Notes: generated by a model from the sequence alone, not told the origin. DNA of 64,000 nt from Enoplolaimus lenunculus (GCA_030248215.1 JASANG010001167.1:67501-131500), one strand, 5' to 3'; positions 11,264 through 23,999 are shown, counted from the stretch's first letter. Made by a program: numbers and translations.

Positions 11264-11336
11264 TCGTAGCCCAAGTCGTAATTTAGCCCAATTTCCAATT
11301 GGGCTACTCCAAGGCGTAATTACGACTTGGGCTAGC
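11264..11336. repeat. Nested palindrome
   Basis: The outer arms AGCCCAAGTCGTAATT and AATTACGACTTGGGCT are perfect complements. Inside them AGCCCAATT and AATTGGGCT form a second hairpin. It abuts the right end of the family H element. Confidence 0.8.
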
Positions 11337-12689
11337 CCACGGCGTAATTCTTTCAATGCGACATGTGCACGCCTTGTGATTGGCTATCACCTTAATGCCA
11401 TACTCAAAGACGACTGGCTGATGCGAATACTCTTTTCTGATTGGCGATGTAATCGCCACCTGTTGCTTCCAAACAGTTTGTTTTACTGAGCAGCCAGCGA
11501 ACGATTGTGGAACACCGCTACCTGGTTATACAGCGATTTGAGAAACAAAATGATCCCTCCGGTTACCAAACGTGTATTTTTGAAAGAAACGCAAAACACT
11601 TTGATTTCATTGTGACAAATCACAAATGGTTGCATTTTCGCGTTCAAAACATTTAAGGCATCGTTTAAAAAACTATGGGTCATCCGCATTTATAACGTCA
11701 CGCTATGTTAAAAAATATTTCCAGTTTATTCGATTTGCCGGTGAGAAAAATAACATTATACCTCTGAATTAGCGATTGTACCCAAGGTGCTTTGAAACCG
11801 TGTGATTTGTCCCGAGCCTGTTCGAAGAGCATGGCGACAGAATCCAAGTGAAATATGAAGGAAAATATAAATTCTAGCGGCGACTTATTAATTTAATTGT
11901 ATGAAGCGGCAATTCAAAGCAAATAAAAATATTCAAAAGTTTTGTTAAAAAATCTTATTTTTCTCGGTCTCGCACCTACAGGTTGTAATTTAGAATTTCA
12001 TCGACTTGACAATTCGACGCCCACCGTCGTGTTTAGGCATAGGCTTAGGATTACACTTTGACTAATGCTTTGATTTATTCAAAGGCTTCATGACACTGTT
12101 GGGGGACAAGCTGTCAGTCGACGAATTGTCGTAGATTCCATAAATCCAATACGTACTTAAACTGAAACAATAACAAATGTCCATACACAGTTTGCATTTA
12201 AATACAACACAATTCAAATATCTGTTGTAAGTCAGATAACACAAATATTCTATCAAACCACAAAATTTAATTTATGCTCTGAAAAGCTAAGATTTTGACA
12301 AATACTAATTCTTTCGCCGATTCTACAATATAAAACAAGAACAACCTAGAAATATGTAAATCAATACATTTTGATCAGGGGGCGTATTCAATGGGACGGA
12401 GGCAAACTGAGCCTGAAAGTTAGAATGCTTCCAACAAGGCATTTTTTACAAGCTGCAGACTAATACCTGTAGAAGTAAAAACAAATTTTCACGCTCGCAA
12501 CAAATCTTCAAACGTGGTTTCCACCCTCCCACCGTAAAATGAAATCGTGGCTACGTCCCTGGCTTTGACTCACCGACATATTCCCAAATGTGTGTAACAC
12601 CTAAGCAAATACATGCACAATTTGAGAGTGGGGACCGCGGGGTGTCGCCGGCCCCTCCCCAAATCCGATCTTCTTTATATTGGTAGCGG

Positions 12690-12780
12690 CACTGTAAGCA
12701 TGTTAGACACGCTTGTCCTGATCTGCAATAAGAGCGCTTGCCTCGAAACCTAAGTCCGCTAGTTCGATACCTACTTTACA
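12690..12780 (+). repeat. tRNA-like degenerate SINE head
   Basis: Contains TAAGAGCGCTTGCCTCG followed by CTAGTTCGATACC, which resemble the D-arm-to-anticodon region and a B box (consensus GGTTCGANTCC). It does not fold as a complete tRNA. Probably an old SINE piece. Confidence 0.35.
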
Positions 12781-12861
12781 GGCCCGATTTCCAGCTGCTT
12801 AGTTAACAACGTCTCAAATCTCGGTTACTACCCAGACTGACAGGCACTGTTTTACTAATCT

Positions 12862-13367
12862 CTACCCTAGAACTCCTCCAGTCATCACTTCAAACACAAA
12901 CTCTGCATACAATCCGTGTGGATTGGGAAAAACATTTTCCTTTACAAAATTAAGCTCTTCAATTCCGCGGCTACTGTCCTCGGCACCAATATCCCGCACC
13001 AAGGTGGCCCAGGTTAGATCCATTAGTACACGTGTGTGTACCATCCATCTGAATTAAAAAATTTCTCACCTTCGCCGCAAATCACATTTAAACTTGCGTT
13101 ATTAACGTTTATTTTTCTTATCGCACGTTTTGCTCGCAAAGTTTTTTCTGCCATTATATGGTGTGCCATCGCATATGTGCCCCGTGTTTTTGCATAAACT
13201 TCTGGACCGCTGTTTGATACCTTCGAAGGAGACACCCTCTCACAGGCGGCGGCGGGACTCGGATACCCTACGTGGTGGCAAGCGGCCATTCTGCTGTTGT
13301 ATACTTCCCCTCCCCCAAAAGATTTAAGGCCAAAGCCTGACTCTAAGCCGTTGCCAAAGAATTGCAT
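12862..13367 (-). pseudogene. Weak candidate coding region, unknown product
   Basis: Two overlapping minus-strand open stretches with protein-like composition. 13023-13367 includes MAHHIMAEKTLRAKRAIRKI, and 12862-13044 includes MDLTWATLVRDIGAEDSS. TTTTTTAATTCAG just before ATGG at 13044 could be an acceptor, and CTAGG|GTAGAG at its end could be a donor. The two stretches are in different frames and I could not find a splice pair that joins them in phase. Real exons of an unknown gene, a decayed gene, or chance are all possible. Confidence 0.25.
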
Positions 13368-14489
13368 CTGGTTTTCTAAACGTAAACCACTGGATGAAAA
13401 TATACAAAAACCAAAAATTCGGTATTTAAAAACCGAAAAATTAGTTGACTGAAAAAAATTATTAACGCGGCTATAAACACCCTAAAGTACCATAGCTAGC
13501 TACACATTGGCCTTCGCGCCAAAAACCGTTAAAAATCAGACTGCACTTAGGATCTAAAATAATATCAGACCCAACAACGTCCAGAGACGTAACCAGGATG
13601 TCATTTCGAGACAGTTCAAACGTCAATTAACTAATTTTTCGCTAACAAACACAACGCTACGGAGTGAGAGGGAAAGCTACGGATCCAGCAGGTTATATCA
13701 TTAAGCCTATAAAAGTGGCTTCCAGTTCGCTTTTACAAAAATTGGGATATATCCCCACCATCCATCACATTGCACACAGCCTGTGCCAACGCCAGGGGCA
13801 GCCGGTAATAGAAAGAGCCAAACAGAACCACAGATAGAAACTTTCTAAAAACTGCCTACCCGACGATCAATCATTCCCCAGGGCCCGGTTTCATTGGGCG
13901 ACCGGCATCGTGGCCGACCTGGACGCTGCCATATTTCTGCGAGACCGCAGCCAGAATCGGGGGAGGGGCATGGCGGGGATTCGACACACTGCAGAATGTT
14001 CGCACCCCCTGTTAAAAAGCCACAGTCCCACTTGTAAGCTTGGTTTTTCAAACGTCTTAAAATTGTTTTGCCCCCCACTCAAGTAGATTGAGTTGGCTTC
14101 TAACCTTGTAGTTTATGCTATGAGACCAGTAGGCCAAGATAATACCGAATCACACACAACTCACAACACAAGGGCTCAAGATAAGCGTAGCCAAGATTTC
14201 ATTTAAGGGAGAAGGATAATAACCACGTCTAAACGTTAAAAGTTCCGATCATTGTAAGTTATTCTGAAGCCTGTAAAAGTGCCTTTTCGAACCTTTCCAG
14301 AGATTTTGAGGGATATATATGCCCCACCTATCCCCCTTGTATGTATAGACATCTGGAACTCACGCGTTATTGTCATGTCCGTATGGCGGCACATCGAGGA
14401 ATTTCTAACGGGGGGGGGGGGCAGACTGGCAAAAGTTATGCGGCCATCGCCCGCCTGAAACAGTTTAGACATATTCGTCGTTCGACAAA
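13368..14489. other. Intergenic, no supported gene
   Basis: Contains a GC-rich patch at 13860-14010 with overlapping short frames on the minus strand that share no known domain. A poly-G run near 14410, beside CAGACTGGCAAAAGTTATG, is a family C internal remnant. Confidence 0.4.
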
Positions 14490-14655
14490 TAGGCCTGTAG
14501 CCAGCTGACCTTGCTAAGGGAGCTAGACATTTTTCAGGACGGGCATACAAGGGTTTTGTTGACTTACAAGCAAGGTTGAAAAATTTCAGGGGGTCCAAAT
14601 TGTTCCAGTGAGGGACAAGTTCCCACCTGCTTTTCGCCCCTAGGCTGCGGACCCG
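14490..14655. mobile_element. Family B hAT-like element
   Basis: Starts TAGGCCTGTAGCCAGCTGACC and ends GGCTGCGGACCCG. The internal CATACAAGGGTTTTGTTGAC and TTACAAGCAAGGTTG are family blocks. Confidence 0.7.
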
Positions 14656-15462
14656 CTGACAATCATTGTACCTAGGAAATATATCCAACATATCACACTC
14701 AATATATTAAAATAAACAAAAAACAATCAAAACTATTGTAATAAAGCATAAAACAAAACATCAAAAAAGTATATATACGTAGTTATCTAACACCAATAAA
14801 TAACCATACAGCACACTTTAATTTTTCAGACCAACAGTTGCCCCCAGTTCCCAAACAAGACAAACTGACGAGGGACGCAGAAACGCGAATCGAGGGGGGG
14901 CGGGCGAGCTCGGCGGACAGCTGCTTATTGTAAACAGAAACACAACCGACAGCGAATCTCAAAAGCACTACGTTAACAATATTAACATTTGAAATGCTGA
15001 GAAAAAACGCACAATTTTACACCACCAAAACATATTCCAACACATAATATTTACATATACACATAAACACATATACATTATATGCTTTGTTTTTCCTATA
15101 TGTAATATAGTAACACGCTAAGGATGTATATAACTGTGTGTAGGAAGGCTGAAACTTTTGTAAGAAGGGGAGTAAAATTCTTTCAAGAAGGCCAGTCCCT
15201 ACTCCGCCCCTATGGCTACGGATCCGGTGTATGTATGTATATATTTATGTACCTTTATAAACAAACGCACATAAACATACGAGCAAAAAGACAACAAATA
15301 CCACTGTATTATAACTCTCGTCTTTTCATATCCTCTCCTGTGCTGTATCGTATATTACAATTAGTTTTCCTTACCGAACCCGCCCCCCCTTACATCGTCA
15401 ACAATACATACGAGATCCCGCACCCCTGTTTATACATACTGTAATATAAGTTGCCCGTTGAA

Positions 15463-15636
15463 GCGAGACACTCGCGGATCCTTGGGGGTCACCCCAGCAT
15501 AGGCCTCCGAACAGGGATCAAAAACAAGTTTTTATATTAAGGTTTAGCGCTATAATCGCGTCCACCTTGTCGCTCACAAGCTGTTTTATCACGCGCTGCC
15601 GGCTCCCCCTTTTGGAAATTTATAGATCCGCCGCTA
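15463..15636. mobile_element. Family C hAT-like element
   Basis: Ends CACTCGCGGATCC and GATCCGCCGCTA are inverted. Length about 174 bp. The internal block AACAGGGATCAAAAAC..TAGCGCTATAAT matches the family. Confidence 0.6.
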
Positions 15637-16137
15637 GAAGAAGACGATAGAGGAAAGAGGGAGGGAAGGGGGTAACAATTTAAAATGTGTTAAATTTGAC
15701 GCTGTTTATATTTTAAGCAAATATTTCACGTCCTGAAAATGATTGCAACATCAAAATTTAAATTTTACTTTATCTATCTAATACCTGTTTTTCGTGCTAA
15801 ATATGCGGCTATTTCTTCAACTGTTACAGTCGAAACAGACTGCAGAAAGGAATATCCGGTTCCGTTATAAAAATCGACGTCCGGTTGCAGCCGAGGCGGT
15901 AGCGCCGTTAAGGCTTTGCTTATTGAAAAGCTTAGACTTGGGCACACATATACCTTTCTCTAAACCTGTTAGACTAATCGTATGAGCGAAGTGTACAAGA
16001 ATCAAGAGCTGTACCCGGAAAAATATTCGCTAAACAACCACCTGGCTGATGGGGTCATCGTATCCCGGAGACATTTCTGAACGAAACAATATATTTCTGT
16101 AATAAAAAATCGTAGGGCTCTTGTAGCCTTCACCCAC

Positions 16138-16250
16138 ATTTACGTTTAGGTTTAGCAAAAGGCATACCTATACCTAAGGGTTTGCCTAAATCTAGGCATA
16201 AGCGTCTGCTTAAGCCTGAGCCTAAGCGTTTACGTAAGCATGAACCTAAG
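16138..16250. repeat. Family D hexamer remnant
   Basis: Degenerate TTAGGC/GCCTAA hexamers on both strands, interrupted or ended by the family E element at 16254. Confidence 0.6.
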
Positions 16251-16253
16251 TGT

Positions 16254-16392
16254 TTGCGGTCGCGCTACATACACTTTTAATGAGAGTCAATAGCCGTTCG
16301 CCACCGTGCGGTATCGTACACGAATTACTCACATACGATGGTGTATGGTGAGGTGAGGTGACGGACAGCGACAAGTACAGCGCCACCCTTAA
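16254..16392. mobile_element. Family E TIR element
   Basis: Ends TTGCGGTCGCGCTACATAC and ACAAGTACAGCGCCACCC, diverged inverted repeats. The interior CACCGTGCGGTATCGTACAC matches other E copies. Confidence 0.65.
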
Positions 16393-16762
16393 TCTTCAAC
16401 GCGGGGAGAGTGCACTACAACCAATTCACCTTCGTTCTTAATTGTATGTTTCAGCTCCTGTCACCAGTAATACGCACGTATTTATATATATACTCAACGA
16501 AACCAACGTAGAAGCACAAACTAAATACAAATTGTTTCTTAAAATTTTCAACCTTCCTTTTATAGACTACTTTCAAAGTTGCAAGACCTACCACAACTGG
16601 AGATAGAGTACAGCAACCGACATTTGTGTAATCCGGGCAATAATTTCGCTACTTCGCCCCCCCCCCAAAACAGGTATCGTAACCAGAAACGACCGACAAA
16701 TCATTATTGCAACCAAATTCTTGCTGTGGCCAGTTATATTGGCGATATGGTTAACTTAGTAC

Positions 16763-16985
16763 CAGGGTGCGACCGGAATTCCGGTTCCGGTTCGTATTAA
16801 AATTTGGTCCGTGGAAATTAAGGTATTTTACTAAAAAATGACGATAAAAATAAATAGATTTCATTAGTATAGTATGCAAACATTGACCATCGCCAAAAAT
16901 AAACCATCGAAGGTAGATTTCGTTTCCGTGGATTATGAAAATATAAAACACAGCAGATAAAGTGGATACCTATGTCCAACTATTT
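16763..16985. mobile_element. Family A hAT-like element, truncated
   Basis: Begins CAGGGTGCGACCGGAATT. The interior (AAATAGATTTCATTAGTATAG and GATACCTATGTCC) matches the other A copies. No right terminus. It runs into a family I repeat. Confidence 0.6.
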
Positions 16986-17225
16986 AACACCATTGGACTC
17001 ATCTCTGTAAGCTGCATCGAATGATATATAATTTGCTAAACCTTTTGACAAAATTAGTTTGGTCCCAACAGGAGACCTTGGGACTTTGAAAAATCGAATT
17101 TTTCAAAAGTATATACAAATTTGGCCATGGAATAATTAGAGGAGGCCATGAGAAGTTCAAATATGCAGAAATATTAAAAATCCGATTACATTTGGGCCAA
17201 CGCGGGCTGGGAGGATAACCGAAAA
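16986..17225. repeat. Dispersed repeat family I
   Basis: Shares CTGCATCGAATGATATATAA, TTTGGTCCCAACAGG and GGAGGCCATGAGAAGTTC with the copies at 6370 and 49480. Confidence 0.55.
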
Positions 17226-17254
17226 CACAAGACCCCGATATATTATGGCGGATG

Positions 17255-17300
17255 ACGGGCGGCGCCGGACGGCGTCAAGTATAGCGCCACCGTAGCAAAC
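17255..17300. repeat. Family E end fragment
   Basis: GGACGGCGTCAAGTATAGCG followed by CCACCGTA is the right terminus of family E. No left end nearby. Confidence 0.55.
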
Positions 17301-17545
17301 TTAAACTAGTAGTAACACTCAGTGTCATGGCACAAAAACTTACATTTCGAACAAACAAACAACAACGACGACAACTTTTTAAATCATTTTAAAAATTTCA
17401 ATTTTTAACTTCAAATATTCAAAATTCGAACGAAACGTTTTTTCGGCAATGACAAAATTCAGATGCGCCGTATGATATATATGTGGTACATATATACATA
17501 TACGTATACGTACATATATATCTGTATATATGTATATATCTATAT

Positions 17546-17862
17546 ATATGTCGTAGGTCAACCTTAACCTGCTATTCAGGACAATGACCAATTGGCCTAG
17601 GTCAATTTGCTCTTTGAAGCAAATAGCAGTTTGGCCTAGTCGAAATAGCGATTGTGAGGTGTTACAATACAACAGTGATGTAAGACCAACGCTGATTAGT
17701 TAACGGTATTGTGTCTTTCCAAATAATCAAATCTGATTGCTCTATACGTTCAATAGTACTTTAGCCGAAAACAGGCCAAACTACTATAACGTAAAACAGC
17801 AGATTGACATAGGCCAATTAATAACAGGCGTGAATAGCTGATTCGTCTACGACATATATACT
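17546..17862. mobile_element. Family H TIR element
   Basis: Starts TATGTCGTAGGTCAACC and ends GATTCGTCTACGACATATA, inverted. It shares AAATAATCAAATCTGATTG and AATAGCAGTTTGGCCTAG blocks with 11031-11262. Longer than that copy, at about 317 bp. Confidence 0.65.
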
Positions 17863-17868
17863 CAGTTG

Positions 17869-18039
17869 CAGTGGCGGATCCAGGATCTCAAAATGGGGGG
17901 GTGCAAAATTTCACAGGTAATAAACTTACTTTTGACCCATACACAAACCACGAACTATTGTCACAAAATAGCTATAGAATTTTTGTCGAGATGCTGTTGG
18001 GGGGGCACGGCCGGGGTGCCCCCCATGAATCCGCCATTG
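17869..18039. mobile_element. Family C hAT-like element with perfect 8-bp target duplication
   Basis: Ends CAGTGGCGGATCCAGG and GAATCCGCCATTG. Direct repeats CTCAGTTG lie at 17861-17868 and 18040-18047. 171 bp, no coding capacity. This is the best-preserved C copy and the one that fixes the family borders. Confidence 0.92.
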
Positions 18040-18412
18040 CTCAGTTGGCAACAATAGTTCGGATTCGAATGCAGATTCGGCAAAATTTAATGAATCGGAA
18101 TCGGATTTGATTTTGTGAAATTTAATTCCTAGCAAAGTTCGAAAACACCTGTTCGTACAATTGAAATTGACTTGGAAGACACTGAATCATTTGTTGAAAA
18201 CCTTTACCACTTAATACTGATCTGAACATCAATCTATGTTTCAATGAATTCGAGTTAGTACCAATGAAAACACAGTATATAGCTGGCAAATATATTGGGA
18301 ACCAAGGACGTTAGCCAGAATTTCACTTCGGCAGGATAAACGGAGAGACAACATTTAAAATTTGGTTGTCGATTGAGGAAGAGCGGACGACTGTAACCTT
18401 CTAAATCCTGAG

Positions 18413-18633
18413 CCCGTATTCTCAAATGTGTGCAGCACCTATCACCAGCTGATGATAGGTCTTGTTCCTTTCGAACCAGCTCAAGGATGATGTTCAAAAT
18501 TCAGCACAATTTTTGCATTTGATTTGTCCTACTTCTGTGTACAAATTTTTAGATCCGCAATTGCAGAGGTTCGTCAGTTTGAAAACCTATCGCTAACCAG
18601 TCAGATAGATGTTATTCGCATTTGAGAATACGG
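18413..18633. mobile_element. Family F TIR element
   Basis: Ends CCCGTATTCTCAAATGTGTG and GCATTTGAGAATACGG are inverted. The subterminal CACCTATCACCAGCTG and the internal GTTTGAAAACCTATCGCTAA recur at 22659 and 44662. Confidence 0.8.
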
Positions 18634-18935
18634 TATTAGATTACTAGGCTAGTCTAAAGCCTGTAAAATTGCCTCTCCAGAAATTTCAAGATTGATATCA
18701 TCCCCCACCTCTGAATGCCTTTTCAAATCGAAACTTTAACCACACACCCCCTCCTGAACCAAAACACCATTCTACTAGTGTGCCTAACTGGCATTTACGC
18801 ACATTAGTTTGTTGGCACAGACAAAACACTGCGTACAAATCGTGCGTACATATCTCGTGTACATAAATTACCACTTAAGCAAAACAAAAAATATACACAA
18901 TGCTTTACTATATGTATGTTAATTGGCAACCAAAT

Positions 18936-18968
<33 letters not shown>
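18936..18968 (+). repeat. AAC triplet microsatellite
   Basis: Uninterrupted run of CAA triplets. Confidence 0.95.
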
Positions 18969-19604
18969 TTTACACAATATAAACAATTTGAAGCAAAGCC
19001 AACGTAAAAATAATATGAGCCAAAATATGTTAACGTACATATATGAAAAATAACTACAAATCTATATACACATTATTTAACATAATTATATACAAAATCA
19101 CTGTCTAATCCAAAGGGGGCACACTGACCATACCCCTCTGCATCCGACACAGTATGAATTACATTATATAAACGTTATATTACGTATAATACGCTACAGT
19201 TTACATACATATATACATATATATTATAAACATTATATACGTATATATACAATTTATAAACATACCATAAATACATAAATAAATATAATTTTAGAACATA
19301 AATACATAATACATATATATAAATACCAACCCAAAATGTGTAAAGCTCAAACCCATTAGTAATTGTAGTAAATGAAGCGAGGTGATTATAAATAATATAA
19401 ATCAACAAAAAACAGCTACAAACGAATAACAGTTGGTGTGATATTTGACACATATTATCATCATACAGTAATTTTTTTCAACAAAATGCACCAGTAGGCG
19501 GTCGAATGAATTAAAATACTACTTACAGAGAGAGACATTCAGTTGGACAAAAATGCAACTTGCCCGTCTGACAGCGGCAAAATACTTCAAAAGCTAACTG
19601 TATA

Positions 19605-20531
19605 CAGGACTGTAGCCAGTTCACCTTGCTGGTGGGGGGAGTCAAAAACTTTCCAGGAGCGGCATACAATGCTTTTCGTTGACTTACAAACAAGGTTGAA
19701 AATTTTCTAGGGGGCCAAATTTGTTTCAGGGGCAGGCAGAGCCACCTGTTGGCTACAGGCCCGGTTCAGGCTTATAGGTAAGCGGTTTTCGTTGCCCCGT
19801 CTTAGCTACGGACCCGATTGTAAGCCTGTGTAAAGTGCTATTTCGTATCTTGGCAGAAATTCCACGAGCAGATATATCCGATGTATCCATTCCGTGTAAT
19901 AGTGCCCCGGTAACGAACAATTCGCTTCACACTAACGCTTAAATCACATGGGACAGGCTTCAAAACGATACACTGATTAGATGCCAGATATCTGGCTCAA
20001 TTTCACTACACCTAATACTAATCAGAGCTGTAAACAACTGTAATAATACCACGATATCCCATCTCTGAAAATACTGGAGATAAAAACAGGCCTTTAACAG
20101 ATCTTAGAATAATCTCCTTGATATCAAAAGGTCAAAAAAATAAAGTTCTACCCGAGAAACCGATCCAGAATTTACTGACGATGAGGCGGAAAGGCCGTGT
20201 GATATACAATGAAAAACCACAAAGCACCTGATCGAAGCGAACGAGAAGCCAAACGCAATATTAATATTAAATCATACTCTTGTACGTCGTTCTCCATCAG
20301 TTTACGGTCAGTCTTAGGCTTAGGTTGACGAAAACCGCTTACCTATACGTAAGCTGATTTCTATAAGCGTGAACCGGGCCTGCAGCCAACGGGCGGGGGG
20401 TGGGGTTCAGCCCGCCCCTGAAAAAATTTTGGCCACGCTAGAAAATTTTCAACCTTGCTTAACTGAAACTTGTACACCCTTCTTGAAAATTTTTAGCCAC
20501 CCTCTAGCAAGATGAGCTGGCTACAGGCCTG
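19605..20531. mobile_element. Pair of family B elements in inverted orientation
   Basis: A forward B copy at 19605-19763 (CAGGACTGTAGCCAG to GGCTACAGGCCCG) and a reversed copy at 20375-20531 (CGGGCCTGCAGCC to GGCTACAGGCCTG). The inverted match continues inward: GGTAAGCGGTTTTCGTTG near 19770 is complementary to the block near 20330 (ACGAAAACCGCTTACC). The reversed copy is flanked by GCGTGAAC and GTGTGTAC (6 of 8). The ~560-bp centre has no gene. Confidence 0.7.
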
Positions 20532-22658
20532 GTGTGTACTTTAACATCAACCACCATAAAACTATACAAGAACCCACCATAAAACTATACAAGAACCCAC
20601 CCTAAATCTGACACCAAAATTTCGGTTTTTACCTATTGTGTGGTAGGGTTCATGTTCTAAGTGGACCCTTGGATCCGCCAGTTGGGGCCTGAGCAGAATA
20701 CCACTCTCAACGTTTTTGAAGTTGTTATTCCGCTCTCTTGTACATAGTGAAACGAATGTTTTTGAACTACACAAAACATATCTCAAGTAGTATAGTAAAG
20801 GATGTAATAGTAAAATGCATAGACGTTTCTGCTACATTATGGCTCAAAACTCGGGATACGCAGCAGACAAAGAGACACCCACAGACACCCAGACACAACT
20901 ATGATACACGAAAGACACACAAAACATACATTGCATATATATATAATTATCTCGGCCAACGTTGTGTTGCTTTCAAAATACAGAATCAAAACCAAAGTAA
21001 TAGTCAAAACCACAAAAAACATAAACACATACACATATTTACCATATTCGGACTATAATACAAGCACTCGCTCAGAATATACCGTAACTACACACGTATA
21101 TATAGCGCCTACAGATCTGAAAAATGACTTTTATCATAAAAAGCGAAATATCTACTACATAAATAAAACGTCGATGCGAATTATAAAAAACAAATATCTA
21201 CACAAAAATACATTACAACAATATAAACTCGGTGGTTATATGGTAAAAAATAAATATCCACAGACACACACACAACAAACGTCAATATACTTATTTGTAA
21301 AAAAAAATACACCTACATAAATACAAAAAATCTAAATATTAATGTGTTTATTCGAAACTACAACATATCTCACTATGGCACAGAAAAAGCAAAAGCCAAC
21401 CAGTCTCGCGTTTGACAATACGTTACCATAATATTTGCCTGAATCCCACAAACCCACGTGTGGGTGTCTGTATTGCATTCAAAAACATTTTTATTACTTT
21501 ATTATTTAAATATGTATTTATTATTACAGTTTCGATATACACCCACAATCACTCATGTTGTTATTTAGATATGTATTTATTATTACAGTCTTACTATACA
21601 CAAAAGCATATATGTTGCTATTTTATATATGTATTATTACTATACTAGCGAATGTACACACATCAACAATAGAGCGTTGTTTGTGTATGTGTTTATTATT
21701 TTACGCACGCAGTAGACTACCAAAGTAGTTTTTGATACTATGCCAACAAAATACTATACGTAGTACACACACATATATATTAAGCTCTATATACAGACTG
21801 ACTAGGGACTACTAATACAGATGTAAACAAATGGTTGTTGTTTTGTGTGTGAACAGTAACAGAGCGAGCTTATTGTAATATTTTACGCCAAAGGGGATAA
21901 TAGTGTATACATTAAAATGAGTCCGTCACCGTGTAATTCTTATGAAACATTCTTGGGGGGGAGGCAGTGGTATGTCAGGATTTCAGTTCGGGAGGGTAAG
22001 TTGTCGTGTAATCATTTACCAGCGATCGAGAATTATTTTCACTGTCTTAGGATCCAGGATAGTTTTAAACCTTGTGTCATAAGTTGGGGGTCGACGTAAG
22101 CTACGTCGGGAATGCTTGCAGCTGAAAACTGACGGGCGTTCTTACGAGGTTTCCATGGTATGGCCCAAGGCCGTCAGATTCTCAGTCCAGCGTGCAACCG
22201 CTGATCGCTGAGAAATGTTTATAATCCAAAAATTCTTAAAACGACGCCGCACAAGATAAAATCGCGGAATAAACTTCGCCAACCACAAGTAAAACGCCAT
22301 TTTAGTTCTAAACCTAATATTAATGCAAAATCTTTGTTTTGATCCCTGTGAGGGGACTACGCCGTAGTAGCCTCTTCGATCCACCGACAGGGTCCGCATT
22401 AATCAGAGACCAGATACTTGAAAGGGGGACAGACGGACCGGGCCTCACTCTGGCTACCGACAGATTCGAATCCGAAATCTATATTTAGCATCAAAACAAT
22501 ATTAATTGATAAGCAACTAAAGCTACTGCAACTGTGATAAATAAAGTACATCGAAATATGTTTGACAAGTTGTGGTTAAATGCAGGTGAGTTTCTGTTAT
22601 CAGCGAAGTAAATAACAAAACAGATAGCAAGCATGTCTGGGGCATTCAATATAAGGCT
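20532..22658. other. Intergenic AT-rich stretch with short tandem copies
   Basis: No supported gene. 20558-20602 has the 20-bp phrase ACTATACAAGAACCCACC in tandem. 21490-21650 has about 2.5 copies of a ~60-bp unit around ATGTATTTATTATTACAGT. 22250-22340 resembles the internal block of family C. Confidence 0.5.
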
Positions 22659-22877
22659 CATAATCTCAAATGTGTGTAGCACCTATCACCAGTTGGTGAA
22701 AGTGTTGTAACTTTCAAACCAGTGAATGCTGAGGTTCAAAATTCGGCACATTATATTTTTCGCATACGACTTGTTCTACTCTTGTACCAATTTTGAATTT
22801 AACAACTGCAATAGTTAGTGAGTTTGAAAACCTATTGCTAGCTGATGATAGTTGCCATACACATTTGAGAATATGGG
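22659..22877. mobile_element. Family F TIR element
   Basis: Starts ATAATCTCAAATGTGTGTAGC and ends ACATTTGAGAATATGGG. A second, partial F end (ACATTTGAGAAAACGGG) follows at about 22910. Confidence 0.7.
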
Positions 22878-23157
22878 CTCTGTTACCAGCTGGTTATAGG
22901 TGCTAGACAAGACACATTTGAGAAAACGGGTTTAGGATTCAATGCAGAATTCTTTAAATGCAGTTGAAAAAAATTTTCGGCTATAGGAGAGAGAACGAAA
23001 ATATTTTTAGGGGTGCGTCCACACCATCGCTTCACCGTAGTTCCGGGCCCGAATGGCTGGGAGCGCAGCAGTGTAGCGTGTCAGACGGACCTCCAGAAAA
23101 TTCAGCGATGCATGCTTAGCCGAGTATTTCGCATCAGGGTGCGAACGCATATTATTA

Positions 23158-23999
23158 ACTAGAAAAATTGCTCAGCACTTGAGCAGCATAGAATATGCTT
23201 CATATTCCTATTAAAAGGACAGTAACTAGACCAGCACATTCGTTCGATGTAACCTGGAAAAATATTAAGAAACAATGGCATCCAAAATCATGTTGACTAT
23301 TAATTCTTCTGAAACATATTGCGGACAGCAAATCTATTTTTATGTTGAAAGTTTTTCGCAGATTTATTAGGTATTTTAAGAAATTTCTTAGATAATGGCA
23401 GGGTTACAGAGACATGGCTGAAGTATAGCGATCTTTGCTTTTGCCAGATTAGTCGATGCTGCCAGAATACGGTGAGAATTTTGAGCCTCTAGTCGTGACT
23501 ATGCAGTGAAACAAATAACTCGGTAGACCTGTAAACTTGTTTGTTTGTCTCTAAGGTTAAAAGTCGGCTAAAGTCAAGAGTCGCTTTTAACGCATCAATT
23601 GCGAGTCATTTTGTGACAATCCCTTGTATGAGAAAGTATCTAAAACAAAATTGGTCATCAATACTCTAACTCACCAATTATGTCGCCATACAGTGTTCTT
23701 ATGAAATTCAATTAACTATGTTAATAGAGAGCCAAAGTTGAGTTTAGTACGTTCGTGTAGAAAACTTCAATACACATTTTAAGCAAAACATTTGTTTCTT
23801 ACAAAAAGAAAATTACAGAAATTTTGCTATCCGCAATATGTTTCAGAAGAATTAATAGTCAACATGATTTTGGACGCCATTGTTTCTTAATATTTTTCCA
23901 GGTTACATCGAACGAATGTGCTGGTCTAGTTACTGTCCTTTTAATAGGAATATGAAGCATATTCTACGCTGCTCAAGTGCTGAGCAATTTTTTCTAGTT
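23158..23999. mobile_element. Inverted-repeat head of composite unit 1
   Basis: The arms, about 170 bp each, run from AACTAGAAAAATTGCTCAGC and end with its complement GCTGAGCAATTTTTTCTAGT. The outer tip contains a small internal palindrome, GCTCAGCACTTGAGC. The loop region has no long open frame. The same element occurs at 26581-27479, and each is followed by TCAACCGCTTTACCAAGC and an 18-bp minisatellite. Confidence 0.85.

Noticed and set aside
11483-11689. A 68-codon minus-strand frame
   Set aside because: Short, isolated, no domain.
13037-13070. A 21-nt intron-like piece (GTGAGA..TTAATTCAG)
   Set aside because: Too short for a usual animal intron, and its length is a multiple of three, so removal does not connect the two open frames.
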